Part shown: positions 21,007-30,827 of the stretch, piece after piece
Layout of the letters: the number at the start of each line of letters is the position of its first letter
Position numbering within the stretch: position 1 is the first letter of the stretch
NCBI GenBank assembly: GCA_949358305.1
Contig: OX442318.1
Coordinates: 8,666,501 to 8,730,500 of the forward strand
Length of the DNA: 64,000 nucleotides
Source of the DNA: Strigamia acuminata
Lineage: Eukaryota > Arthropoda > Chilopoda > Geophilomorpha > Linotaeniidae
Direction: 5' to 3'
Program-made: the position numbers and the translations under genes
Notes under the pieces: generated by a model
Told to the model about the DNA's origin: nothing
Seen by the model: the letters and a program-made list of their open reading frames with translations, nothing else
Databases searched by the model: none

Positions 21007-21093
21007 AAGTAAAAGTTCATTTATAACATGGCACAAAAAAGCTATAACGAACACACCAGCTGATATTACTAATATTGTTAATACTAGGATAAT
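21007..21093 (-). pseudogene. Membrane-helix end of the small membrane gene, inverted copy
   Basis: The minus-strand reading LVLTILVISAGVFVIAFLCH followed by VINELLL-stop lines up with the C-terminal helix and tail of the 9318 protein. The upstream half is missing; the copy meets the palindromic repeats at about 21095. Confidence 0.55.
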
Positions 21094-21094
21094 T

Positions 21095-21200
21095 TAGGCA
21101 AGCGTTATTTCGGCAGAAATTCTGCCGAAATAACCACGGGTTAAAACGGCAGAAATTCTGCCGAAATAACCACGGGTTAAAACGGCAGAATTTCTGTAGG
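21095..21200. repeat. Tandem palindromes, 36-bp unit
   Basis: TTATTTCGGCAGAA-a-TTCTGCCGAAATAA is an almost perfect palindrome. The unit CGGCAGAAATTCTGCCGAAA plus TAACCACGGGTTAAAA occurs twice and starts a third time. Confidence 0.8.
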
Positions 21201-21294
21201 TTCCACAGAAAGATGTAAATTCCATATAATTATTTTTATCTGTTTATTAAGAGTTAAGTTTTTTTTATTTTATTTTAATTATTTTAAACAATGA

Positions 21295-22205
21295 TTATAA
21301 CAATTCAATTAGTGGCACTGGTTTCTTGCACCTATATTCGCAATACCACTTTTCATCCGCTAAAACATCACTACTGTCCTTGAGACATCCTTTATGAAAC
21401 CACTCTTCACACTTATCGCATTGCACCATTTCCGGACCTCCGAATGGTTTACGGCACGAGCAATATACAATTTTTTTCCGGACAGTTGCTAATACTTTTA
21501 AGTCACAATTTTTAACCGTTGGAAATGTAGTGATAGATTGATAATCGATGCAATCAGCTAAATGTGTTCGCAACAGAGTATGGTTTAGTTGCACTTCTCC
21601 TGGGTTTGACCCTTCGCAAGCAAAATGGGCATTTGCTATGGCGTGCAACCCGCAGTCACCATTAATTTGTTTAGTTACTTTGATTAACCTAAAGTTGATC
21701 AGTTTACATGGGTGATTCTTAAATTGTGAGCTTACCAGTGATACTACCTTTGGTGGGAGTGAGAGGATATTTAGGCTATTATATACATCTAAATCGATGG
21801 CTCGTTGAGTAAAATATCCCGCGACCGTGATAAAATGATTCCCAATGTTTAACATTTGAACGAAAATGCCTTCATTGGGTAACATGTCAAGGATATACGG
21901 GACATCTAATGGAAGGTTTGCGTTCCCGAATCGATGTAAGTTTACCAAACCGACTATTTCTGGATATTGTTGTTTCAATAACAATGATGAGTGATTTAAA
22001 ACCTCTTGATTTAGCCAGAGATTGTCCGTGATCGTTCTCTTATCTGCCATTGTTAGGTTTGCTATCCACACAGGCTCTGATGGATCAGTTATTAGATCCA
22101 AATCGTGATCGTCTGGCAATTCCTCGAAGCGGATATTATTGTCTTCTACTGACGGGCGATTATCTGTGGGTGTTTTAAGAGTTAAATGTGCAGGTTTATT
22201 TTTTT
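21295..22205 (-). CDS. C48 (Ulp1-like) cysteine protease domain plus PHD finger, N-terminally truncated, probably transposon-derived
   Basis: The middle part has GNHFITVAGYF (catalytic His), DLDVYNSL (catalytic Asp) and QINGDCGLHAIANA (oxyanion Gln and catalytic Cys), the triad of Ulp1/SENP-type proteases, which remove SUMO or related modifiers. The last 55 residues form a PHD finger: YCSC, VQCDKCEEWFHKGC, WYCEYRC (C4HC3). PHD fingers read histone tails. The frame is open upstream past the first usable codon with no ATG until it meets the gene fragment starting at 22204, so the N-terminus is lost at a breakpoint. In my knowledge this protease-PHD pairing is common in repeated, transposon-linked genes of invertebrates. 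It is convergent with nothing nearby on its strand. Confidence 0.65.
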
Positions 22206-22596
22206 GAAAGAATATGTTTTTGAAAGTTTTGGAGCTTTCAGTGGTATATTGTCTGGATTATTTCGTAGGGGAGCCGTTGATTTAGTTGTTTTGATGCTTC
22301 ATTCTGCGAATATTGTGCAGAAGAAAGAATTTATTCATTCGAAGTACGGAATAAACCAATGTGCTGAGTTGTTGATGGTAAAGCAATGGGATTTGTTTGA
22401 TGTTTTTGTTAAACATAGTGTTTTGTGCGAAAAGGATGTTGGGGAGTTTATGGAGAGATTTGCGAAGGAAAAAGGAACGGATGTTTGTAATTACTTGATT
22501 GAGAATAATGAATGGGGCGAGGTGGACAAATTCATGAATCGGTGTTTGAAATCGGAAGATGAAATATCTCGCTTCAAGCGCCATTTTAATATTTGA
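22204..22596 (+). pseudogene. Tandem-family copy 0: 3' fragment only
   Basis: From LKEYVFESFGAFSGILSGLF to RFKRHFNI-stop this matches the last third of copies A and B (for example GAVDLVVLML, QKKEFIHSKYG, AELLMVKQWDLFDVFVKHSV). Homology starts abruptly at about 22204, where it abuts the PHD-protease ORF of the opposite strand. The 5' two thirds are missing. Confidence 0.8.
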
Positions 22597-23601
22597 TAAT
22601 TGTAGATTGTTTCAAGCACGAAAAAGGAAGCGGTAATATTTTTAGAAATGTGGATTTAAGTGTTTCATTTTTGATTTAATAATAGAAAGAGTTATAAAAA
22701 GAAGAATTTCTGTTCAGCTGGCTTCTTGGCTTTCTTGCACTGCTTTGTCTCCATTGAAATTCATTCTTCACAGATAAATTATAAAATGTAGTCACTTTAA
22801 TTTTTTTTAAAGCACGAATAAACTAAAGTAAATAGACAACAAACTATCAGGTGGATCAAATAAAAATGGCCCGACAATAGTAACCTACTTGCTTTGTCCG
22901 GGTTTATGTGAAACACATAGTAGTTTATCGATAATTGACATCTACCAGTTCCATCAATTTCTTATACAAGTCAACCAATTTTAATAAAATAACATTTTAT
23001 TTATTTAATTTATTTGTTATTGTTACCGGTATATAAAAAGCAGAATTCACCGCAGCTTAGTGCGGTCATGATGGATGTTATGAACAGTTATTTTTACTCT
23101 GAATAAACTGTGGTCACTTTGTTTTGTTTTGAGTGGATTCAGAAGATTGAAAAAAAGAGAAATTAAAATATGAGTGCATTTATTGTATAAAATGCATAGA
23201 TGGCGCCACAAAAAAAGCACTTCATAAATTGACACAATGGTATTTAAAGTTTGATTGCTATTGGTTGGTTTGGTACAAAACGACATTTGTGGAAGCCACG
23301 ATACCCAGTCGCTTGAATTTTGCTTTTCAAATTCATCGGAACATTTAGAAATCAGCAGACAAGAGAATCTTAAGTGGTAAATATATTTGATTTATAAAAC
23401 AAAGTGTTTTGTGCTTTTATTTTAAAATGTTTTTTTCTTTCTTTCGATTTCTTCATAGCCGTGTATATTTTTTGTTTTCGTACTACGGCATTGATTCGTC
23501 GGCGTTTTAAAATATACGTTGTTTCAACGTACAAAACGATAACATTCTCATATACAATAGACACAGCTGCGAATTTAAAGCAATTTCAAATTCGACTAGA
23601 A
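22597..23601 (+). promoter_or_regulatory. 5' region of copy A: TATA box and leader intron
   Basis: TATATAAAAAG at 23030-23040 is followed by a conserved block (GCAGAATTCACCGCAGCT). A gt-ag leader intron is likely at 23377-23458 (82 bp: AAGTG|gtaaat to cttcatag|CCGTG). The same block precedes copies B and C (33866-34255; about 36075-36470). In copy C the TATA box has changed to TATATCAAAT. The first 430 bp here is 3' flank of copy 0 with no gene. Confidence 0.6.
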
Positions 23602-24195
23602 ATGTCTGAATTAGGCGAATGCAGTTCCGTCAAAAAGCAGACGCTCGACGATAACCTTGGACCAAATAACATCCGATATTCATTCACGCCGGCAACACTT
23701 CAACAAATTTCTCTGGTGAAAGTTGTAACTAACGCCTGGTGTACGAACGTCATCATGGCAGATTTTTTAAAATCTGACTACTACAAAGACCACCAGTTTA
23801 AGGAAGATGACATATACTGCGAGAGCCAAGAATGGAAAAAAGTTGAAAACGCCTTGCTGGAAAGTGTGTTGGACTTACCAATACCGAAAATATTCAAAAC
23901 TAGTTTAGTCGAGCTTGTTAAACCAACGAGCGAAGAAATAGTGAAATGGATAAACTATCGAATCCAGCAGAATTTATTCAATTGTTCCATAAGCGACTTA
24001 ATTTGGACGCCGGGTGCAACGATAGACGAGAAGGCAACGGCGATCAAATTGTTATCCGATAGTCGCGTGAATGCTTGCGAAAAATACGAACTTGCTTGCA
24101 CTTTTTGTTTAGAGGAACATCTCGCCATCGCCGCCGTCACCCAGAATATCTTTTTTGCTAATTACTTGAATTACCTCAACTTAGATCGAGAACCG

Positions 24196-25016
24196 TGTGG
24201 TGACCCAGTTGGATAAGTGTCCCCCCAGGGCGGATACTTGTCCTCTGAGTCACTATGATTGAAGAGTCGTTCCCCCCCGAGTTGGCTCCGCCTCCCCATG
24301 GCAGGTGTGTGCCCCGAGGGGGAGGAAGCGGCTGGTGGTCAGCCCCCATTGGTTGATCGCCGGCCCTTCACCCCACTGCATAAAAGGCTGTGTTTCCCGC
24401 CTAAAGTCAGAACTTACACAAACGACACCAAGAACACAGCAACTACCTCACCGTCAGGCCAACTTCAACTACAAGTTAGGATTGATCGAGGATCGCTGAG
24501 TAAAGTGCAAACTGTAACTCTCACGAAGTCACTTGCGAGCTATTCCTGCGAAAGCACGAGAATAGCCCTTGTGAAATCACCCAGAATAATCGCCCAGACG
24601 ATTATTCGCCGAAGTAAGTGTCCGAGTGCTTTGTAGGGAACCCCAAAGTTCCTAGACGAGGCCTCTGCGACGCTAAACCAAACCCTAGACAACAGGCACG
24701 GATAGAAGACTCGAAAGAGCATTCCACCGCGTCCGTGAAGACGAATCCGTGACGAATTAACGACAACTCGAGACGCCGCCTTTGTTCCGCCGACCACGCG
24801 AAACCGACGACGCCATCTTGAGAAATCCTTTGTTCGACGCTGACCACGTCGACTCTAGAATTATTACTGAGTGTATTTTAAAGGCATAAAGCCTGGTGAA
24901 TAAATTACCTGTTTATTTACATACATTTGGTATTCATTTGGGTATTTACATAATTGATCACAGGTAAAGTATTACACGTTAGCGCTATTTAAACCTATAC
25001 CAAGTAGGACGCGACA
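24196..25016 (+). repeat. 5' LTR of element 1 (821 bp)
   Basis: It starts TGTGGTGACC and ends GACGCGACA. CATAAAAGG near 24380 is a TATA-like box, and TGAATAAATTACC near 24900 is the likely polyadenylation signal. No difference from the 3' LTR was noticed on reading both copies; the short ORFs in the two LTRs translate identically. Confidence 0.9.
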
Positions 25017-25018
25017 CG

Positions 25019-25036
25019 TGGGGGTCTGTCCGGGAT
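25019..25036 (+). other. Primer-binding site of element 1
   Basis: TGGGGGTCTGTCCGGGAT, two bases after the LTR. It resembles the proline-tRNA type site known from many retroelements, differing at two or three positions. Confidence 0.65.
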
Positions 25037-25048
25037 GACACCCATCTC

Positions 25049-26536
25049 TTGTACTGCCCGACTCCACGGAGAATATGGCGTTTGCGAAAGGCGAACGAGC
25101 TACCAGTGATGGAGCCCGAAGATAGAACGTTTTGTGGTTTTTGGACTCGAACACACCAGCCAGCTGGGACGAACGATTCAACCTCCGAAATTCAATCTCC
25201 GCCCCCCGGAGAAACCCACAAAACGCTACTACGCGCCTTCACAGCAAAAATTGAAGAAAAAACGCAATACGCTCCACCCACGAGACGTGAGTTCATCGAA
25301 CACCAGGCAGCAGACGCAAAATGTCAAATTATAACACAATATTTGCTAAACGGCGAATTTCCGGAAGGGATGACAAACCCCCACCGCCGAAAACAGTTCG
25401 TCAAGGAGGCAACAAGCTACCTCATAGATGATGAACTCCTGGTAAAATACCACCCGACGTTTCAAGATGACCTCAGCGGAGCGGGAAACTCGGTTAAAGT
25501 GGTCGTGCCGACATCACTACACACCCGACTGTTGTGGCTGATGCACGGACACCCGCTCGCCAGCCATTCTGGCGTGGCGAGGACCCTTTATCGAGTAAAA
25601 CAACTTTTCTTCTGGCCGGGCGCGCGGCAAAAGATAACGAAATTTATCCGACACTGCCCCCGGTGCCAAGCGTGCAGACCGCGAGATAAAGTGGCCAGAA
25701 ACGCCATGTCTCTCGGACCCTACGCACCATTTGACTGCCTAAGCATAGACTTGATGGGCCCCAAGCCCACAACGGGAAACAAGAACATGTATATTCTCGT
25801 AATTATGGATGTGGCCACCCGATGGCCGGAGCTGTACGCCCTCGCGAAGCCCTCGGCTGAAAACATAGTCGAGTGCCTTTACGACGTGGCAATGCGATTT
25901 GGGTTTCCCAGAAAACTCATTTCGGATAACGGCCCCCAATTCCGATCAAGAATATATAAGGACTTCTGTAGAAAATTTAAAATGGATACATCGAACACCT
26001 CCACGTATAATCCTCAGACAAATCCAGTCGAGAGATTAAATAAAGACATAAAATATGCTCTGACAGTATTCACGGATATTCACAATCGATGGGACGAATA
26101 CCTGCGAGAAATCGCTTTCAGCATTCGCTCAACCGTGTCAAGAACACGCGAATTCTCACCGGCGTACCTCAACTTCGCCCGCGAATTAAGGATGCCATGG
26201 GACCCACGCGTTGCCGAAGCTGTTAACGTATTAGACCCATCGAGCCCACATGAGTACGTGTGCCGGTTGGAACAGACTATATCCGACACATACCAGCATA
26301 TGATGGCGCATATTTTCAACATGAGAGAGAGAATCGCAGATAAAGAAGGCGATCTCCCTTTCTCGAACTTTAAAGTGAATGATCTAGTGTGGAAGGAGGC
26401 ACACACGTTGTCCAATGCAGCGAGGGGCATCGCCGCCGGTTTAGCCGACAAGAGGGACGGTCCCTATGTAATTGTGGCCGAACACGGCGGCAACGCATAC
26501 CAACTACGCCGCTTAGAGGACAACAAAAATTTTTAG
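25049..26536 (+). CDS. Integrase (Gypsy-type), ending at an in-frame TAG
   Basis: Integrase joins retroelement cDNA to host DNA. An HHCC zinc finger is visible (HGHPLASHSG to CPRCQACR). The catalytic core shows D in SIDLMGPK, D in ISDNGPQF and E in NPVERLNKD. A C-terminal SH3-like region follows (NDLVWKEAH to DKRDGPYVIVAEHGG). The first in-frame ATG is at 25109; the track upstream is open but starts at TTG. The N-terminal part before the zinc finger has no protease or reverse transcriptase, so the frame begins right after a large deletion. The reading frame stops at TAG 26534-26536 and remains open after it for 135 codons (next entry). Confidence 0.85.
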   Translation: MYCPTPRRIWRLRKANELPVMEPEDRTFCGFWTRTHQPAGTNDSTSEIQSPPPGETHKTLLRAFTAKIEEKTQYAPPTRREFIEHQAADAKCQIITQYLLNGEFPEGMTNPHRRKQFVKEATSYLIDDELLVKYHPTFQDDLSGAGNSVKVVVPTSLHTRLLWLMHGHPLASHSGVARTLYRVKQLFFWPGARQKITKFIRHCPRCQACRPRDKVARNAMSLGPYAPFDCLSIDLMGPKPTTGNKNMYILVIMDVATRWPELYALAKPSAENIVECLYDVAMRFGFPRKLISDNGPQFRSRIYKDFCRKFKMDTSNTSTYNPQTNPVERLNKDIKYALTVFTDIHNRWDEYLREIAFSIRSTVSRTREFSPAYLNFARELRMPWDPRVAEAVNVLDPSSPHEYVCRLEQTISDTYQHMMAHIFNMRERIADKEGDLPFSNFKVNDLVWKEAHTLSNAARGIAAGLADKRDGPYVIVAEHGGNAYQLRRLEDNKNF

Positions 26537-26941
26537 TCGATACATGGCCGAGATTTAAGGCCATATCTGCCAGAGTTTCCCCAAGAAATCTGGCTGGAAG
26601 GTCAGACACACAGCGGCCAAGGGGGCACCGTGGTCGACACGTTCCAAAAAACAAATGAAGCTGAAAATATAACGGAGGACGAGGACGAATTCTTCGACGC
26701 CGAATCCCCAGCCGACGAGGCTCCAACTCAACCGGAGCAACCAATTTCGGAGAGGGAGGAAGCAGAAGAATGTACTTCTGAAATAGAAAATAAAAAAATT
26801 AATAATGAGAAAAATGCCAACACATCGGAGATGAACGAGCAAGTAGAGTCACGATCTACGAGCACGTCGAAAATCAACCTTCGACCACGACGAAACAATA
26901 ATCCGTTCATTCGGGACGGCAAAGTCGTGGGGAAGAACTAA
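26537..26941 (+). CDS. C-terminal tail of the pol frame beyond the TAG
   Basis: In the same frame as integrase, the codons after TAG read SIHGRDLRPYLPEFP, the usual end of the Gypsy integrase chromatin-side region (HxxDLRPY). A strongly acidic tail and a basic LRPRRNNNPF end follow. Either the TAG is a recent nonsense mutation, or it is read through, or it is removed by splicing (ttttttag also fits an acceptor). A free-standing start would be MVDTF at 26630. Confidence 0.6.
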   Translation, partial: SIHGRDLRPYLPEFPQEIWLEGQTHSGQGGTVVDTFQKTNEAENITEDEDEFFDAESPADEAPTQPEQPISEREEAEECTSEIENKKINNEKNANTSEMNEQVESRSTSTSKINLRPRRNNNPFIRDGKVVGKN

Positions 26942-27320
26942 AAATAAAAGAAAATGTGATAACATGGAGCGGAGGCCTTGTAAAATAAAAAGATTTACTT
27001 ACGAGAGCTGCTGCACATGTTGAGACGCGAAAATTTGGCTAAGTCCAAACTTCGCAACGAATTGTCGCAGTCACCACTAACAGACGAGAAGTTATGACGT
27101 ATCGGGCGACCACGTGACAATGAAACCACGCGGTCGACCCCGTAGCGTCATTGCCAGCACGGCGGATCTCGCAAAATACGAGACGCGTTCGAGACCCACA
27201 ATTCTCAGCGTCGATAGGCCCAGTTTCCGACTGTTTTTAACACGACGAGACGTGTTTTTGCTTCTCCCCAAAGAGAAAGACAAAGACCTCTCAAACAAAA
27301 CTTCATTTTCCTAAATTGAA
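26942..27320 (+). other. Interval between the pol tail and the spliced 3' ORF
   Basis: It contains a 66-codon frame (27114-27314, MTMKPRGRPRSVIAS) with an AT-hook-like GRPR. It is too short and isolated for a confident gene call. Confidence 0.3.
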
Positions 27321-27437
27321 ATGGCCGATCGACGCAACCCACGATTAGAGCCGAGCGCATCGTCGAGAGACGAGAGCGACGGCCTAATCGTAAATGCAGA
27401 AGAAGATGAGAATTGGGACGAACAACCGCCGTTGCAG
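27321..27437 (+). CDS. Likely first coding exon of the element 1 3' gene
   Basis: ATGGCCGAT begins a 39-codon acidic frame (MADRRNPRLEPSASSRDE to NWDEQPPLQ) that ends in CAG|gtaaat, a good donor, in phase 0. The 3' ORF begins after attattcag at 27995, also in phase 0 (VDPLESWD). Joining them removes a 558-bp intron. A third frame at about 27558-27660 between them may be an alternative exon. This is prediction from splice signals. Confidence 0.5.
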
Positions 27438-27995
27438 GTAAATTAGTGTGATTTCCCCAGAGAAATCACATAATTCTTTGAATCTGTTGCATCCAACCCA
27501 GATTGGAGCGTGACTTGTGACTGATATATTTCTTTCTGTTTTATTGTTGATTTAAGGCTGGCTAAAAACCCGAGAGTGGACCCAGATTCACCTCGGAGTC
27601 AAGGCCGCCAAAAAACTAGAACAAAGGAAGTATTCGCGGAATGGCGTCGTGGCAAACCAAAACCAAAACTAAAGGTTTTCTTTCTTTTAAATTTAAACAT
27701 CGTAATAAATTAAAATACGATTAGAGTTAAAATAAAAAAGTTTAACGTAAAATTAAAATTTAACGATCGGTTTTGCCTGCGACCCCTTCCTAAAAGCGGA
27801 TCACCCGAGTTCAAAAGTAGTGTTGGATCAGCGCTACGACGGCGGAGATCATCGCAGAACTGCGAAACAAGAAAATAAGACCGACGGCCGCAACAAAAGA
27901 AAGGAGTTGCTGCCACCGTCGATCTTGAGCATATTTCTGATCCCCATCGTTAACTGGGATTTATTATATTAATCTTGTGATCTAAAATTATTCAG

Positions 27996-30782
27996 GTCGA
28001 CCCGCTAGAATCGTGGGACGCCCTGCCTCCGACGGCGTCAACCGCCAACAACATCTTTCGCGGAGCCCTGCCGATTTACCTGCGGCAGGCCTATCCTGCG
28101 GAGTCCAGCGCCTGGAAAATTCGATTGATGTATTCCAGGACCCTCGAAGAAAAATTCGAGCGATCGAAAACGCTGGTCGAGTGCATGACGAAGGAGATGA
28201 GGGAGCGAGTGGGGCCGCGGATCCCACCCGATGCGGATCCGCCGAGCCCCGTTTACTCCGGGTATCTGGAAGAGGCTTACCCAGGCACGGTGGCCGAGTT
28301 GCACACCTCCCACAGGTGGCGCGAGGCCCCGACCTTGGCAGCCCGCCAGAGAATAGTGGACGACGAGATCAAACGCTTAAAGCGCACCGAGACTCACGGG
28401 GTAACCCGAGTTCTCGAGAGAAACGGTTTCTCCCCCGAAGAAATCCGTAGATGGCTTCGCGACATCGAAGAAGATCATCTGACACCCAGATGGATACCGC
28501 CGGCGAATTTTACGGCCACGCAGTCTGAAATGTGGCAGTTATACCACGCTGGTATCCTGGGAAGTCGCCGCCATCACAGAAGATCGAAGCGTCCGGCGGA
28601 GTCCGCTCCACGCGGACCCGCACGAAGAAGACAGGCCGTCTCCCCAATAGAGGCCGGCCCGTCAACGAGTCGCGACTACCGCAGCCGCTCGAGCAGCTCC
28701 AGTTCCCGAACTCGAGTTGTCGTGCGCTCGGAGTGTCGCCGAGTAGTAACGCTCGAGCCGGCCTCGCCAGACGACGCGCGGGCTGAGCGAACAGTCGAAT
28801 CTTCCGCCCACTGGGCTGCGAGGACTGAGACACACCAAGATCGAGGAAAGAAAAGATCCTCGTTGTTTATGGCGATTACCACACAATCATCAGATCAATC
28901 CTCGTCGCGACGAATCGTCTCATCACACCAGAGACCGGATTCCCCGTCGGACGTCCCCCAGAGGACGGTCCAACGAAGGTCCGTCGCAGCCAGCACCAGG
29001 AGGAATCGGAAGCGCAAAGTACGTCAGAAGATGCGTGCACAATCCCTGATAGCCAAGGGATTAGAGAAGGAGCGAGAGATGGCCGCCGCAAAAAGGTCCG
29101 AACCCCAGAGTCTCGGACCCACGGCTGGGCCACCCAGGCTCCAAGCGGAGATCGATTTGGGAGAATTGACGGAGGAGCAAATGTCCCAAGAAGAGTCGGA
29201 TAAGGATGGACCGGTTACGAAGCAGGATCTGGCCGTGGCTTTGAAGAACGCCTTCCGAGGATACGCGGCCAACCGGCCGTCGAGCTCAACACCGGCTGTG
29301 CCAACCGCGCTTGTGCCCCCACAGGTGCAACCGCGATGGCCGCCACTCCTCGAGGGTACAAACCCAGCCGTGACCGCGTGGACCCCTCCCCGGATGATTC
29401 CGGTGGGAGATCCAACTCCCAAACGGGTCAGATACGACGACCTACCAGGGTTGGGCCGTCCACCGTCACCCCCAACGCCACGAGCGTACCGGCCCTATCG
29501 TAACGCCGAGTGGTACGCACAGCGAGAGATGGATGCTCGTTGCCGGCGCGAAGCGGCCTATCCTCCACTCAGCGAACTACAAGAATATCTGGCCGAATAC
29601 GAGAACCCCGCGATTGCCGAGTTGGCCATACGACAGGCCGACGCCGCCCAAACTCACCACATCAATTGGGCGATCGAACAGATGCGGACGCTGTCACAAC
29701 AATTCAGTGACAATCCGGACCGCGCTCACCCCTGCCATCGGAGCAGTTTGAATTTGGCCGTGACGAACGTCTTGGCCCAACTGCTGTCCCTGGGCGTCTT
29801 CTTGGACAGTCGGCAGGCTATGGCGGCCTGGACAATCGTCGACCGTGAGGGAGTTCACCTTCCTCGGGCATTGTACCAGGTGTGGGCCGGATGGACTCCT
29901 GAGCCCGCCTCGCTGCGCTTCGACCTGGCCAGAAATACAGAAAACCCAGGCCTACAGTTTTCAAAGATGCGTTCGTTAGCATTCCGCTACCGGAACCCCG
30001 GAGTCCACCCTTCCTTGTTGCGAACAATTCGGGAGGCTCCGGAGATACCGGGGACGGCAGCAAGCCTCCCACAGGCCATCGAGACCGCCCCCCCAGAGGC
30101 GGCGGTCCAACCATACATACCGACCCCAAAGCCGGTATTCCCGAAGGAGAAGCGGTACGCGAATCGACCCAAATTGATTCCGAAGCGCTCCAACCGAGGA
30201 CCGCGAACTCCTCCGCCACCCTCTCCTTCACCGCCAGCGGTAGAGCTGGCCGCTCCTTCAACGGAGCCGGCTACGCCACCGTTGGAGAATCCGATGGAGA
30301 TTCCGCTTCCACCATCGCCTCCGCCGCCCCCAGCAGCGCAGCTTTATTTGAGGCTGGGAGTGGAATACCCCTTCCTTCAGATGTCGGAGTTAACGCGACA
30401 ACGCATCATTGACTCCGATGATCACGGCGAGTCGATCCTCAAATGGCTGAACAGAGAGGCCCGATCCACCATGGACGCCGTCTTCCATCGCCGTATCCTA
30501 CGGGCCCACAGGAAACCCGGATCGAGCGCCGAGTCGCGAAGGATTCGGCTCGTTCCAGACCGATTCCCTGCATCTACCCGGATTTGGATCCATGAGCGTA
30601 CGGGGTTGATTGGCGAGCCAGTCGGCGGTCACCCGCAGTACTTCATCAACGAGCGACAAAATCCTGCGGATCTGACAACCTCTCTACCCCCGGATTTACC
30701 ACCGCCGCCACCGGCTGTGCCACCGGTTATCCTCCGCCCATGCAGAGGTGTATTGCCGGCGCTCCGCAGAGGAGAACGATAA
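27996..30782 (+). CDS. Large 3' ORF of element 1, gag-like or accessory, about 900 codons
   Basis: The frame is open from just after the acceptor at 27995; the first internal ATG is at 28128. The N-terminal 150 residues are helical and charged (TLEEKFERSKTLVECMTKEM, then RIVDDEIKRLKRTE). An Arg/Ser-rich basic region follows (RSRSSSSSSRTRVVVRSECR, RKRKVRQKMRAQ), then an acidic stretch and proline-rich segments (PPPPSPSPPAVE, PPSPPPPPAAQ). It ends 46 bp before the 3' LTR. There is no zinc knuckle, no signal peptide and no membrane helix, so an envelope role is unlikely. A nucleic-acid-binding structural protein is possible, but its place after integrase is unusual. I do not recognise the family. 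Confidence 0.55.
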   Translation, partial: VDPLESWDALPPTASTANNIFRGALPIYLRQAYPAESSAWKIRLMYSRTLEEKFERSKTLVECMTKEMRERVGPRIPPDADPPSPVYSGYLEEAYPGTVAELHTSHRWREAPTLAARQRIVDDEIKRLKRTETHGVTRVLERNGFSPEEIRRWLRDIEEDHLTPRWIPPANFTATQSEMWQLYHAGILGSRRHHRRSKRPAESAPRGPARRRQAVSPIEAGPSTSRDYRSRSSSSSSRTRVVVRSECRRVVTLEPASPDDARAERTVESSAHWAARTETHQDRGKKRSSLFMAITTQSSDQSSSRRIVSSHQRPDSPSDVPQRTVQRRSVAASTRRNRKRKVRQKMRAQSLIAKGLEKEREMAAAKRSEPQSLGPTAGPPRLQAEIDLGELTEEQMSQEESDKDGPVTKQDLAVALKNAFRGYAANRPSSSTPAVPTALVPPQVQPRWPPLLEGTNPAVTAWTPPRMIPVGDPTPKRVRYDDLPGLGRPPSPPTPRAYRPYRNAEWYAQREMDARCRREAAYPPLSELQEYLAEYENPAIAELAIRQADAAQTHHINWAIEQMRTLSQQFSDNPDRAHPCHRSSLNLAVTNVLAQLLSLGVFLDSRQAMAAWTIVDREGVHLPRALYQVWAGWTPEPASLRFDLARNTENPGLQFSKMRSLAFRYRNPGVHPSLLRTIREAPEIPGTAASLPQAIETAPPEAAVQPYIPTPKPVFPKEKRYANRPKLIPKRSNRGPRTPPPPSPSPPAVELAAPSTEPATPPLENPMEIPLPPSPPPPPAAQLYLRLGVEYPFLQMSELTRQRIIDSDDHGESILKWLNREARSTMDAVFHRRILRAHRKPGSSAESRRIRLVPDRFPASTRIWIHERTGLIGEPVGGHPQYFINERQNPADLTTSLPPDLPPPPPAVPPVILRPCRGVLPALRRGER

Positions 30783-30810
30783 AATTTGAGATCGCTCCGA
30801 TCCGAGATCG

Positions 30811-30827
30811 AAGCTGGAGGAGGGACG
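30811..30827 (+). other. Polypurine tract of element 1
   Basis: AAGCTGGAGGAGGGACG lies immediately before the 3' LTR, where plus-strand priming is expected. It is interrupted by a CT pair. Confidence 0.6.

Noticed and set aside
24259-24847. ORFs of 64-125 codons repeated at 30891-31479
   Set aside because: They lie inside the two LTRs of element 1 and are repeated only because the LTRs are. No domain is recognised.
27996-30782. Envelope gene call for the large 3' ORF of element 1
   Set aside because: It sits where env would be, but it has no signal peptide, no membrane helix and no cleavage site. It is rich in Arg/Ser and Pro instead.
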